From positions 1 to 56,865 of the forward strand of contig JAEZDN010000069.1 in the NCBI GenBank assembly GCA_023433275.1: DNA of 56,865 bases, written 5' to 3'. Under the pieces are notes generated by a model. It was given only the letters and a program-made list of their open reading frames with translations, ran no database searches and had not been told where the DNA came from. Position numbers and translations under genes: made by a program. Origin of the DNA: Verrucomicrobiota bacterium (GTDB lineage: Bacteria; Verrucomicrobiota; Verrucomicrobiia; Opitutales; Opitutaceae). This document shows positions 25,808-34,170 of this stretch, one piece after another. Each line of letters begins with the position of its first letter. The first letter of the stretch is position 1.

Positions 25808-25986
25808 GAAGGCGGCACGAGAACATCCCCCCCGGGACGGCGCAATGGTATTTGCGCCCCGGCCCGGCGGAACCTGGCCTCCGCGCAGGTTGGCGTGGGA
25901 TCTGGAATCCAGAACCCGGTTTTCAAGGAAGCCAACAGGGCGAGGGCCGGCGCTCTGAACCACCTTCCCTCTCCCCGTGCTCCCTG

Positions 25987-26478
25987 CCCTTTCCGACCTC
26001 TGTGTCTCCGTGCCTCTGTGCGCCTATTCTCTTTCCGAAGTTCCTCAGACAAACCGCCCAAGCCCCTTCCTGCCCATCCCTATTTTCGCACGGAGGCACA
26101 GGGACACAGGGAAATCACCCCCGACAAATCCATCGACACGAATTCCATCAATTTCCCAAAAAACATTCACGCCATTCGTTCCCTTCCTTGATCCGTTTAT
26201 CCGTCTCATCCGCGGTGAAAATTCAGGCCCAACGCCACGCCCCTTTCCGACCTCTGTGTCTCCGTGCCTCTGTGCGCCCATTCGCTTTCCGAAGTTCTCA
26301 GAGAAACCGCCAAAGCCCCTTCCTGCCCATCCCTATTTTTGCAAAGGGACACAGGGAAATCACCCCCGACAAATCCATCGACACGAATTCGACCAATTCC
26401 CCCCCGAAAAGAATTTCCCGCCATTCGTGTCTCCTTCCTTGATCCGTTTATCCGCCGCATCCGCGGTCAAAATTCAGG
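25987..26478. repeat. two-copy tandem repeat of about 254 bp upstream of proS
   Basis: Two near-identical units start at 25987 and 26241 (spacing 254). Each has ACCTCTGTGTCTCCGTGCCT near its start, an opposing GGCACAGGGACACAGGG-like phrase, CCCCGACAAATCCATCGACA, and TTGATCCGTTTATCCG with CATCCGCGGT at its end. It makes up most of the 743-base gap 25808-26550, in which I see no gene; short frames there are translated repeat. Confidence 0.85.
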
Positions 26479-26550
26479 TCTCCGTTGGCGGTGCCGCCTT
26501 TAAACCCGCTTGTGCCCGCGACACCTTCCACCTAACTCCGCTTCCCCGAT

Positions 26551-27171
26551 ATGACCGCTCGCCGCCCCTCTCCCAAGCCCTGGCCCATGAAATGGATCGT
26601 CGCGGCCATCCTGGTGTTCGCCGCGGGCTACACCGCGGTGAACTTCTATTTCCGCAAGCCCGGCCCCGCCTACCGCCCCTACCAGGACGCCCAGGACCGC
26701 GCCACCACCTCGCGCCTCCTCGCCGCGGGATGGTCCAAGCTCCCGGTCGACGACCGCCGCCCGGCCGAGAAACCGCCGGCCGGTGAAGCGTCCGCGCCGG
26801 TCACCCGCGGCGCCGTCGGCCTCGGGCTCGACCTCGATCCCAACTTCGCGGAAAAGCCCAAACTCCCCGGCTCGATCGACCGCGTCACCGCACCCGCCAC
26901 CGTCTCCGCCGGCGCCGACTACACGCTCTACTTCACCGTGGGCCTCGCCAACCCCAAGGCCCAGGTCGGCGACGTGTCGCTCTATCGCCGCGGACACGAC
27001 GTCGTCCTCGTGCCCAACCTCGAGCCTCTGCCCGGCCAGGAGCTCATGAACCGCTGGAAGGACGACGAGCACGCCGCCACCTTTTCGACCGCATCCCTGC
27101 CGCCCGGCCGCTATACCGCCCGCATCGTGGCGAACGGCCCGTGCGCCACCTGGAGCTTTGTGGTGCAGTGA
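26551..27171 (+). CDS. membrane-anchored protein of unknown function
   Basis: A 206-residue protein with one N-terminal transmembrane helix (WIVAAILVFAAGYTAVNFYF, about 15-34) and a soluble, presumably periplasmic remainder. The C-terminal half is predicted beta-rich (VSAGADYTLYFTVGLAN, SLPPGRYTARIVANGP), like an immunoglobulin-type fold. A proline- and alanine-rich linker separates the two. I cannot name it. It precedes argA by 94 bases on the same strand, but a promoter-like sequence lies between them. Confidence 0.7.
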   Translation: MTARRPSPKPWPMKWIVAAILVFAAGYTAVNFYFRKPGPAYRPYQDAQDRATTSRLLAAGWSKLPVDDRRPAEKPPAGEASAPVTRGAVGLGLDLDPNFAEKPKLPGSIDRVTAPATVSAGADYTLYFTVGLANPKAQVGDVSLYRRGHDVVLVPNLEPLPGQELMNRWKDDEHAATFSTASLPPGRYTARIVANGPCATWSFVVQ

Positions 27172-27224
27172 GGCCCGACGGGCATCCGAATATCTCCCGC
27201 CGACGCCGGGGCGCACTGCGCGGC

Positions 27225-27253
27225 TTGACGTGCCGGGCGGATTGCCCGATTAA
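27225..27253 (+). promoter_or_regulatory. sigma70-like promoter of argA
   Basis: TTGACG (27225-27230), 17-base spacer, GATTAA (27248-27253). The -10 box ends 12 bases before the argA ATG, so the transcript would have a leader of only about five or six bases. Confidence 0.45.
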
Positions 27254-27265
27254 AACGCACCTCCG

Positions 27266-28564
27266 ATGAGCAACGGCTCCGCCATCAAACCCACCGACTT
27301 GCGTGGCATCCTGAAATACGTCCCGCGCTTTCAGGGACAGATCTTTGTCATCGCCCTCGACGGCAGCATCGTCGCCGATGACAACTTCGACAACCTCATC
27401 ACCGATGTCGCCGTGCTCCATTCGCTCGGCATCAAGGTCGTGATCGTTCACGGCATCGGCCAGCAGATCGCCGAACTGGCCAAGGCACGCCACATTCCGA
27501 TCACCGATGCCGACGGCACCGGCGTCGCCGACGCGGCCACCCTCGACCTCGCCATCCGCGCCTCCTCGCGCGTCACCCACCTCGTGATCGAGGGCCTCAC
27601 CGTGAACGGCCTCAAGGCCGCCCTGACCAACTCCATTCGCGCCATGCCCCTCGGCATCCTGCGCGGCGTCGACCACCAGTTCACCGGCCGCGTCGACCGC
27701 GTGGACCGCGACTTCATCCAACAGCTCATCACCGCCGGCGTCGTGCCGGTCGTGAATCCCATCGGCTTCGATCGCGACGGCAAGCCCCTGCGGGTGAACT
27801 CCGACCTCCTCGCCGCCGAGATCGCGGAGGCGCTGCAGGCCACCAAGATCGTCTACTTCTCCCCGTGCCTCGGGCTCGAGATTGCCGGCAAGCTGCAACA
27901 CGACATCTCGGTCGACGCCCTGCGCAAGGTGCTCGAGACCAAACCCGATTCCATCAACGAGCCGATGCGGAGCAAGGCCGCCCACGCGGTCAAGGCGATC
28001 GACACCGGCACGCCCCGCATCCATTTGCTCGATGGCCGCGAACTCGACGGTCTGCTGGCCGAGGTCTTCTCCAACGAGGGCGTCGGCACGCTGATCTACG
28101 GCAACGAGTACCAGCAGATCCGCAAGGCCACCAAGCGCGACGTCCGCGCCATCTACAACCTCACCCGCTCCGGCATGAAGCGGGAGGAACTCGTCTCGCG
28201 CAGCCAGCAGGCGATCGAGAAGAACATCGACACGTACTACGTGTTCGAGATCGACGAGAACCTCACCGCCTGCATTTCGCTCCGCCTTTACCCCGACAAG
28301 CCCGACCTGGCCGAGATCGGCGCGCTCTATGTGATGCCGTTCTATCATAACCGCGGCATCGGCCTGAAAATGGTCGAGTTCGCCTGCCTCAAGGCCGCCG
28401 AGCGCGGCGCCAAGGCCGTGATCGCCCTGTCCACCCAGGCCTACAGCTTCTTCACCTCCGTCTGCGGCTTTGACGACGCCGACAAGGACGCCCTACCGCC
28501 CTCCCGCCTCAAGACCTACGAGGAAAGCGGCCGGAATTCGAAGATCATGATCAAGCGGCTTTGA
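27266..28564 (+). CDS. argA: amino-acid N-acetyltransferase (N-acetylglutamate synthase)
   Basis: A 432-residue two-domain enzyme for the first step of arginine synthesis, acetylating glutamate with acetyl-CoA. An amino-acid-kinase fold (about 1-280) carries KVVIVHGIGQQI and the arginine-sensing region; a GNAT domain (about 290-432) has EIGALYVMPFYHNRGIGLKM, the acetyl-CoA pyrophosphate loop in its variant form, and ends with TYEESGRNSKIM, close to the classical ArgA C-terminus. The length matches E. coli ArgA. No other arg gene is adjacent. A near-leaderless promoter is suggested upstream. Confidence 0.92.
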   Translation: MSNGSAIKPTDLRGILKYVPRFQGQIFVIALDGSIVADDNFDNLITDVAVLHSLGIKVVIVHGIGQQIAELAKARHIPITDADGTGVADAATLDLAIRASSRVTHLVIEGLTVNGLKAALTNSIRAMPLGILRGVDHQFTGRVDRVDRDFIQQLITAGVVPVVNPIGFDRDGKPLRVNSDLLAAEIAEALQATKIVYFSPCLGLEIAGKLQHDISVDALRKVLETKPDSINEPMRSKAAHAVKAIDTGTPRIHLLDGRELDGLLAEVFSNEGVGTLIYGNEYQQIRKATKRDVRAIYNLTRSGMKREELVSRSQQAIEKNIDTYYVFEIDENLTACISLRLYPDKPDLAEIGALYVMPFYHNRGIGLKMVEFACLKAAERGAKAVIALSTQAYSFFTSVCGFDDADKDALPPSRLKTYEESGRNSKIMIKRL

Positions 28565-28602
28565 GCATGGCTCAATGCCGCGGCTGGGGATTATGAGTTA
28601 GG

Positions 28603-29209
28603 AGTCATCCTGAGACACAGGAGCAACCCCTGGCGGCTGCACAAAAATGCGGAGCTGAACTAGGGAGAATGGAAGATACACCCGCCACCGTCATCCTGAG
28701 CGAAGCGAAGGATCCAAGGGGAAGGACGGACATGCGCCGACTCCGTGAATCCTTCACTGCGTTCAGGATGACGGTGAGGGAGTCTTAGGTATTTCTAATG
28801 TGACGGCGGCCCACACGCTCAAGTCATCCTGAGACACAGCAGCAACCCCCGGCGGTCGCATAAAAGGCGGAGCTGAACTTGAGAGAATGGAAAACACACC
28901 CACCACCGTCATCCTGAGCGAAGCGAAGGATCCAAGGGAAAAGACGGACATGCGCCGACTCCGTGGATCCTTCACTGCGTTCAGGATGACGGTAAGGGAG
29001 TCCTTAGGTATTTCTAATGTGACGGCGGCCCACACGCTCAAGTCATCCTGAGACACAGCAGCAACCCCGGGCGGTCGCATAAAAGGCGGAGCTGAATTTG
29101 AGAGAATGGAAAACACAGCCGCCCCCGTCATCCTGAGCGAAGCGAAGGATCCAAGGGAAAAACCGGACATGCGCCGACTCCTTGAATTCTTCGCTGCTCC
29201 CACGATGAC
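28603..29209. repeat. tandem array B: three ~218-bp units, inverted relative to array A
   Basis: Units recur at 28687, 28905 and 29124 (spacing 218-219). Each has an 83-bp hairpin (28690-28772, 28908-28990, 29127-29209) with GTCATCCTGAGCG and TTCAGGATGAC ends, plus a link reading GTATTTCTAATGTGACGG and a phrase CATCCTGAGACACAGCAGC. Read on the minus strand the link (ATTAGAAATACCT) and hairpin match array A at 22194-23130, so the two arrays are inverted homologues. The third copy is decayed on its right arm. No gene is seen in 28565-29329. Confidence 0.9.
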
Positions 29210-29298
29210 GCGATCTGAGTTGATTCTATCTGCGATCCGAGCTGCCCCGACTTTCGGCCCCCATAACCCCATCACCCCTAACTCCCAACTTCTAACTC

Positions 29299-29315
29299 GT
29301 GACGCGCAGCGTCAC
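29299..29315. repeat. short hairpin past the RidA gene
   Basis: GTGACGC-GCA-GCGTCAC is a perfect seven-pair hairpin, with a further GCAGCGTCAC copy just after it. It lies 14 bases past the stop of the RidA gene (minus strand). There is no T tract. Confidence 0.5.
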
Positions 29316-29329
29316 GCAGCGTCACGGGG

Positions 29330-29788
29330 TCACTTCAGCTCCACGATCACCTGGATCTCGACCGTCGAGCCCTTGGGCAATCCCGCCGCGGCCACCGCGG
29401 CGCGCGCATGCTTTCCGGCGTCGCCGTAGAGCTGGCCAAACAGCTCCGACGCCCCGTTGATCACCGCCGGGCTGTCGGTGAACCCGCTCACGGCATTCAC
29501 GAAACCCGTCACAAGCACGAACTGCTTCACGCTGTCGAGACTGCCCGTCGCGGCCTTGATGTTGGCCAGCGTGTTGAGCGCGCACACCTTCGCCGACTCA
29601 TACGCGGTCTGCACCGTCTGCTCCGCGCCGACCTGGCCGGTATGGGTCATCTGGCCGTTGAGCGCGCTGATCGTGCCGGCGAGGTAAAGCAAATTGCCCG
29701 TGCGCACATAAGGCACATAGCTGCCGGCCACGGCCGGCGGGTTCGGAAGGGTCAGACCAAGGGAGGCGAGTTTGGCTTCGATGCTCAT
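29330..29788 (-). CDS. RidA family protein
   Basis: A 152-residue member of the RidA/YjgF/UK114 family. RidA proper hydrolyses reactive enamine/imine intermediates; this longer form with the N-terminal SIEAKLASLGLTLPNPP belongs to a related subgroup whose substrate is less certain. VRTGNLLYLAGT, a conserved Arg near the C-terminus (HARAAVAAAGLPKG) and STVEIQVIVEL are visible. It is the last gene after an ABC importer on the same strand, which suggests it detoxifies a by-product of the imported compound's breakdown. Confidence 0.9.
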   Translation of the reverse strand: MSIEAKLASLGLTLPNPPAVAGSYVPYVRTGNLLYLAGTISALNGQMTHTGQVGAEQTVQTAYESAKVCALNTLANIKAATGSLDSVKQFVLVTGFVNAVSGFTDSPAVINGASELFGQLYGDAGKHARAAVAAAGLPKGSTVEIQVIVELK

Positions 29789-29876
29789 GGCAAGAGCTTT
29801 CAGCCGTCAGCGTTCAGCTGTCAGCAACGATCTGCGGAAATCCAGCCGATCGCTGAAAGCTGAGTGCTGACGCTGA

Positions 29877-30860
29877 CTACCGCTTGGGCACGAACTCCAT
29901 CGCCGCGACGTTCGCGACCTTGACCGGCTTGTCGAGCACCCCGACCTCCTGCAGCAGGTCGATCTGTTTCTGCAGACGCGCTTCCGTGATTTGTCCGGGA
30001 AACTCCCCTTTCGCCGGATCGCCGAGCACCAGCTTGTAGTCATTCATCGCCTTGATGCTGTAAGCCATGAACTCCGGCGTCAGGTCGCTGCGCCGCGCCA
30101 TGATCAGGGCATTGGCCGGGGCGGGATCGCCGGTGAGATAATCCACCCACCCGCGCACGCTCGCGCGGACAAACTTCGCCACCACGTCCGGATGTTTCTC
30201 GAGATAGTCGGAGCCCGCGAAAATCACACGATACGGTTCGTAGGCGTCGCTCGCGATCAACAGCGCGCCCACATCCGCGCCGCGCTGCCGCGCGAAATAG
30301 GGTTCGTTGGTCACGAAGCATTGCTGGAGCAGCGTCTTGTCATTCATGAACCGCGCCAAGTCACCCACCAGCGGCATCTGGTTGAACTCGACGCCGAGCT
30401 TCTTCCGCACCACGTCGAGCCAGGTCGACACCGAGCCCGCCATCAGCGTGCGGCCCTGCAGCCCGCGCAGATCCTTCAGCGGGTTTTCCGCATGAAACAG
30501 GATGCCCTGCGGGTCGCGCTGCATTTCGGCCGCGACAATCTTCAGCGGGAGCCCCCGGGCCGCCGCCACGATCACATCGTCTCCATTGGTCATGCCCAGC
30601 TGGGCTTCACCCAAGGCCACCTGTTGCTTGACCTGCGCATTGGGTCCGCCGGGAAGGATTTCCACGTCAAGACCCTCCTCGGCATAGAACCCGCGCGCCA
30701 ACGCCTGATAGTAACCGCCATGTTCCGGCTGCGGATACCAGTCCGTCTGAAACCTGATTTTAACCGCCCCCCCTGTCGCGGACTCCGCCGGCTTCTTGCC
30801 GCAGGCCGCGAACACCAACAGGGCCCCGAGGGAAACGAGAATCGATATCGTGCGTGGCAT
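29877..30860 (-). CDS. ABC transporter substrate-binding lipoprotein, NMT1/SsuA type
   Basis: A 327-residue periplasmic lipoprotein. The signal peptide ends in LVFAAC, a lipobox with the acylated Cys at about residue 20. The mature part has the NMT1/THI5-like fold (IRFQTDWYPQPEHGGYYQAL, GGPNAQVKQQVALGEAQLGM). Such proteins bind pyrimidine thiamine precursors, aliphatic sulfonates, taurine or other nitrogen or sulfur compounds; sequence alone does not decide. The ATG at 30860 gives a proper lipoprotein leader. It follows the permease gene. Confidence 0.9.
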   Translation of the reverse strand: MPRTISILVSLGALLVFAACGKKPAESATGGAVKIRFQTDWYPQPEHGGYYQALARGFYAEEGLDVEILPGGPNAQVKQQVALGEAQLGMTNGDDVIVAAARGLPLKIVAAEMQRDPQGILFHAENPLKDLRGLQGRTLMAGSVSTWLDVVRKKLGVEFNQMPLVGDLARFMNDKTLLQQCFVTNEPYFARQRGADVGALLIASDAYEPYRVIFAGSDYLEKHPDVVAKFVRASVRGWVDYLTGDPAPANALIMARRSDLTPEFMAYSIKAMNDYKLVLGDPAKGEFPGQITEARLQKQIDLLQEVGVLDKPVKVANVAAMEFVPKR

Positions 30861-31001
30861 ATCGGTCCGAGTTGAACCACAGCGCTCCCGCGACACCAAG
30901 AAAATTAGCCGGGGCGCCCAGGCAGGGCGAATCCTCCGGGCGAGCCGCCCCCCCGCGCACCGCATCCGTGATGCACTCCCACCGTCCCGCGCCTCCACGC
31001 C

Positions 31002-31802
31002 TCAATGATCCTGGCGCTCGAACGAATCATGCCACTTGTGCAGGACGGCCCAGTTCAGCCAGGAGACCGCCGCCACAAACACGAAACCGAGCAGACAGCT
31101 CGTCAGCGCCGTCGCAAAGAGCGCGGGAATCTTGATCTGGCTGTTGTAGCTGTAGACCAGGAAACCCAGCCCGCCCGATCCGCCTGACGTGTTCCCCACC
31201 ATGTACTCCCCAAAGATCGCGCCGATCGGCGCCAGCGTCGCCGCGATTCGCAGCCCCGTCAGGTAATAAGGCATCGCCGCTGGCAGCCGCAGCAGGATCA
31301 GCTCCTGCCAGCGCGTGGCGTTCGCCATCCGGAAAAGCGCCACGTGGTTCTGATCCGCCGAGATCATGCCCTGCGTCGCATTCGCCACGATCGGAAAATA
31401 GCTGATCAGCCAGGTGATCACGATGATGCCCCGCATGCCCGGGCCGGCCCAGGGCCACAGCACGATGATTGGCGTCAGCACGATCACCGGCGTCATCTGC
31501 AGCACCATCAGCCACGGGTAAAGCGCCGCCCGCAGCGCCCGCGAAATGCTCAGCACCACCGCCGTCACCAGGCCGAGCGTGGCCGCCAGCGCAAACCCGC
31601 CCAGCGCGCCCAGCGAGGTATTCGCCACCGCGGGCAGCAGGCGCATCCGCTCCGCCCACGCCGCCTCGAGGATTTCCCCGGGCGTCGGCAAAATCCAACT
31701 CTGCAGACCGCTGAAATGACGCACCGCATACCAGATCGCCACGAATACCGCGCCACTGCACGTCGGCAACAGCCACATCAGGATCGGGGGCAGCTTCTTC
31801 AT
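31002..31802 (-). CDS. ABC transporter permease, SsuC/TauC/ThiX type
   Basis: A 266-residue inner-membrane permease with about six hydrophobic segments and the cytoplasmic coupling (EAA) loop around MANATRWQELILLRLPAAMPYYLTGLR. It is the BPD_transp_1 family partner of the NMT1-type binding protein. The ATG at 31802 (MKKLPPILMWLL) starts just before the first helix; the longer frame adds 36 basic residues that look untranslated. It lies between the ATPase and binding-protein genes. Confidence 0.92.
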   Translation of the reverse strand: MKKLPPILMWLLPTCSGAVFVAIWYAVRHFSGLQSWILPTPGEILEAAWAERMRLLPAVANTSLGALGGFALAATLGLVTAVVLSISRALRAALYPWLMVLQMTPVIVLTPIIVLWPWAGPGMRGIIVITWLISYFPIVANATQGMISADQNHVALFRMANATRWQELILLRLPAAMPYYLTGLRIAATLAPIGAIFGEYMVGNTSGGSGGLGFLVYSYNSQIKIPALFATALTSCLLGFVFVAAVSWLNWAVLHKWHDSFERQDH

Positions 31803-31866
31803 GCGCCGCCCTCCGCGCCCGTCCGCCTGCCCACGATTCCGTGGCCGGGGCGTTTTCCTCGGGCCA

Positions 31867-32637
31867 TCATCCGTTGCCCTCCACTTCATGCAGCCGGCCC
31901 GTGACCTCATTCACCTTCTCTTGGAACTCCGGCTGGCCGCGCAATCCCGCTCGCCGCGGATACTCAAATCCCACCCGCACCTCCGCGTGGATCCGACCCG
32001 GGTTCGCCGCCATCACGACGACGCGATCAGACAGAAACACCGCCTCGCTCACGGAATGCGTCACGAACAGCGCCGTGAACCGCGTCTGCTCGCGCAGCGC
32101 GAGCAATTCCTCGTTGAGCCGGTTGCGCGTCATCTCGTCGAGTGCCCCGAAAGGCTCGTCCAACAACAACAACTCGGGCGCCAGCGTCAGCGCCCGTGCG
32201 ATCGACGCGCGCATCTTCATGCCGCCGGAAAGCTGGCGCGGGTAGTAGCCCGCATTGGGCGCCAATCCCACGCGCGCGAGCATCCCCGCCGCCCGGCTCC
32301 GGCGTTCCGCCGCCGGCAGGCCCCGCAGCCGCAACGGCAGCTCCGCATTGCGCTGCACCGTCAGCCAGGGGAGCAACGTGGCATCCTGAAAAATAAACGC
32401 CTGCCGGTCCCGCGCCAGCCGCGGCCGGGTTCCCAACACCTCGATCCCTCCTTCGGTCGGCGGGTTGAGTCCCGAGACCAGCTTCAACACCGTGGATTTC
32501 CCGCAGCCGCTGGGTCCGATCAGGGCGACGAATTCCCCCGCGTTCACCGTCAGGTTCACGGCGTCCAGCACCCACGGTCCGGCACCATAGCGCTTTTTGA
32601 GCGAGGTGAATTTGACGATCGGCGCAGGGGGCTCCAT
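31867..32637 (-). CDS. ABC transporter ATP-binding protein
   Basis: A 256-residue nucleotide-binding subunit. It has Walker A IGPSGCGKST, Q-loop FIFQDATLLPWLTV, signature LSGGM, Walker B LLLLDEPFGALD and switch VTHS, as in SsuB/TauB-type ATPases; the signature has Met in place of the usual Gln. The ATG at 32637 is preferred; a GTG lies four codons upstream. It is the first gene of ATPase-permease-binding protein-RidA. It is divergent from the amidase with only 13 bases between start codons. Confidence 0.92.
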   Translation of the reverse strand: MEPPAPIVKFTSLKKRYGAGPWVLDAVNLTVNAGEFVALIGPSGCGKSTVLKLVSGLNPPTEGGIEVLGTRPRLARDRQAFIFQDATLLPWLTVQRNAELPLRLRGLPAAERRSRAAGMLARVGLAPNAGYYPRQLSGGMKMRASIARALTLAPELLLLDEPFGALDEMTRNRLNEELLALREQTRFTALFVTHSVSEAVFLSDRVVVMAANPGRIHAEVRVGFEYPRRAGLRGQPEFQEKVNEVTGRLHEVEGNG

Positions 32638-32650
32638 GAAAGTCAGCACG

Positions 32651-34036
32651 ATGGACCCAAACGCCCCCGGAACGCCAGCCGCTTTGCCGTTCGCAGCCTG
32701 GCAGGCGATGGGCCCGGATTCCGCCGCCCGCGAAGTTCACACGCGGCTCGCCACCCTTCCCGCCCCCTTGCGCCAAGCCGCCCTCGCCTGGTTGCGCCCC
32801 GAAGCCGACCTGGCCCATTTGCTCGGTTCGAATTCATCGGCCGGAGCCTGTTTACCGGCGACGGGCCATCATGAGGTCACCGGTCAACAGCCTCCGACGA
32901 CACACCTTCCCCTCGCCGGCGTCCCCTATCTCCTGAAAGACCTGTTCGACCTCGCCGGCGCCGCAACCCGCGCGGGCTCGACCTTTCTCGAGAATATCCG
33001 ACCAACCCCGACCCGCGACAGCCACATCGTCCAAGAACTCGCCACCCTCGGCGCCGCCTGCGCGGGCAAGACGCACCTCGTCGAATTCGCTTCGGGCCTC
33101 ACCGGCGAGAACCCCCACTACGGCGACTGCCCGCACCCCCGTTTTCCCAACCGGCTTTCCGGCGGATCCAGCAGTGGTTCCGCGGCGCTCGTGGCGGCGG
33201 GCGTCGCCCCACTTTCAATCGGCACCGACACCGGCGGCTCGGTCCGGGTGCCCGCCGCTTGGTGCGGGCTCTATGGGTTCCGGCTCACGCCGGCCGACGA
33301 ATTCATCCGCGACGCCTTTCCTTTGGCCCCGACCATGGACACCGCCGGCTGGTTCACGGCCAACGCGGCAGACATGCTGATGACATGGCAGGCACTGCGC
33401 AGGGCGAATCCTCCGGATGCGCCGTCGGGGAAAAACGCGCCCAACCCGGCCCGCGAACCCCGCGGCTGCTACCTCAACGCCCGCAGACTCGTTCCCGGCA
33501 TGGATCCGGCCGTCGCCACCGCGTGTGACTTCGCCGCCGCCAGCCTCACGGACCATGCCGACGGCGAGACCGAATCCTCGCTCCTGCGCTCCTGGCAGCA
33601 CGCCGTTGAAACTTACGTCACCATCGGCATGAGCGAGGCGCACGCGGTCCACCGCGACTGGCTCGTCCCGCATCGTGAACACTACGATCCGGTCATCTGG
33701 CAACGCTTCACCGATGCCGGCAACTTTGCCCCCGACGACATCGCGCGGGCGCGTGAACGCCTGCAGGAAATTCGCCGCGCCTGGAGCGACTTTTTCCGCA
33801 CCTACGATTTTCTCGTGCTTCCCGCCGTGCCGTGCGCCGCTCCAACGAAAGCTGAGGCCACCGTCGAACTGCGACGCAACATCCTGACCCTTTGCTCACC
33901 CGCGAGCCTCGGCGGTCTTCCCGTCCTCTCGATCCCCGTCGTCCTGCCTTCGGGACTGACCGCCGGCCTCCAAATCGTGCTGCCGGCCGCCGACAGCCCC
34001 GTCGTACCATGGCTGCTGAGCCGCCAAATAGTCTAA
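32651..34036 (+). CDS. amidase signature family hydrolase
   Basis: A 461-residue amidase of the GatA/AS family, which hydrolyses amide bonds. The full Ser-cisSer-Lys triad is visible: Lys96 in LLKDLFD, Ser173 in SGGSSSGSA and the nucleophile Ser197 in GTDTGGSVR. The start at 32651 (MDPNAPG) is used; an in-frame ATG at 32708 (MGPDSA) is possible and would leave more room for promoters. It is divergent from an ABC importer with which it probably shares regulation, so it may act on the imported compound. There is no signal peptide, so it is cytoplasmic. Confidence 0.88.
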   Translation: MDPNAPGTPAALPFAAWQAMGPDSAAREVHTRLATLPAPLRQAALAWLRPEADLAHLLGSNSSAGACLPATGHHEVTGQQPPTTHLPLAGVPYLLKDLFDLAGAATRAGSTFLENIRPTPTRDSHIVQELATLGAACAGKTHLVEFASGLTGENPHYGDCPHPRFPNRLSGGSSSGSAALVAAGVAPLSIGTDTGGSVRVPAAWCGLYGFRLTPADEFIRDAFPLAPTMDTAGWFTANAADMLMTWQALRRANPPDAPSGKNAPNPAREPRGCYLNARRLVPGMDPAVATACDFAAASLTDHADGETESSLLRSWQHAVETYVTIGMSEAHAVHRDWLVPHREHYDPVIWQRFTDAGNFAPDDIARARERLQEIRRAWSDFFRTYDFLVLPAVPCAAPTKAEATVELRRNILTLCSPASLGGLPVLSIPVVLPSGLTAGLQIVLPAADSPVVPWLLSRQIV

Positions 34037-34085
34037 ACAACCCAGTGGCCGCCAGACCTCCGAAACAAAACACCGCCCGCGCAGC

Positions 34086-34130
34086 GTCATCCTGAGCCGC
34101 GCGAAGGATCCAAGGAAAGGGACGGACGTG
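34086..34130 (+). repeat. truncated copy of the 83-bp hairpin element
   Basis: Left arm GTCATCCTGAGCCGCGCGAA then GGATCCAAGG and the spacer start; the right arm is missing. It is intergenic between the amidase and the convergent deaminase gene. A smaller fragment of the same left arm occurs at 35278-35288. Confidence 0.8.
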
Positions 34131-34170
34131 TGATTAGGGTGTGAAGCCTGAAACCCCTGCCACACCCAGT

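Noticed and set aside
24665..26191. 508-codon plus-strand frame opposite proS and into the repeats
   Set aside because: Shadow of proS continued into tandem repeat sequence.
32637..32651. Thiamine riboswitch ahead of the NMT1-type importer
   Set aside because: The gap to the divergent gene is only 13 bases and no TPP-riboswitch core sequence is seen nearby.
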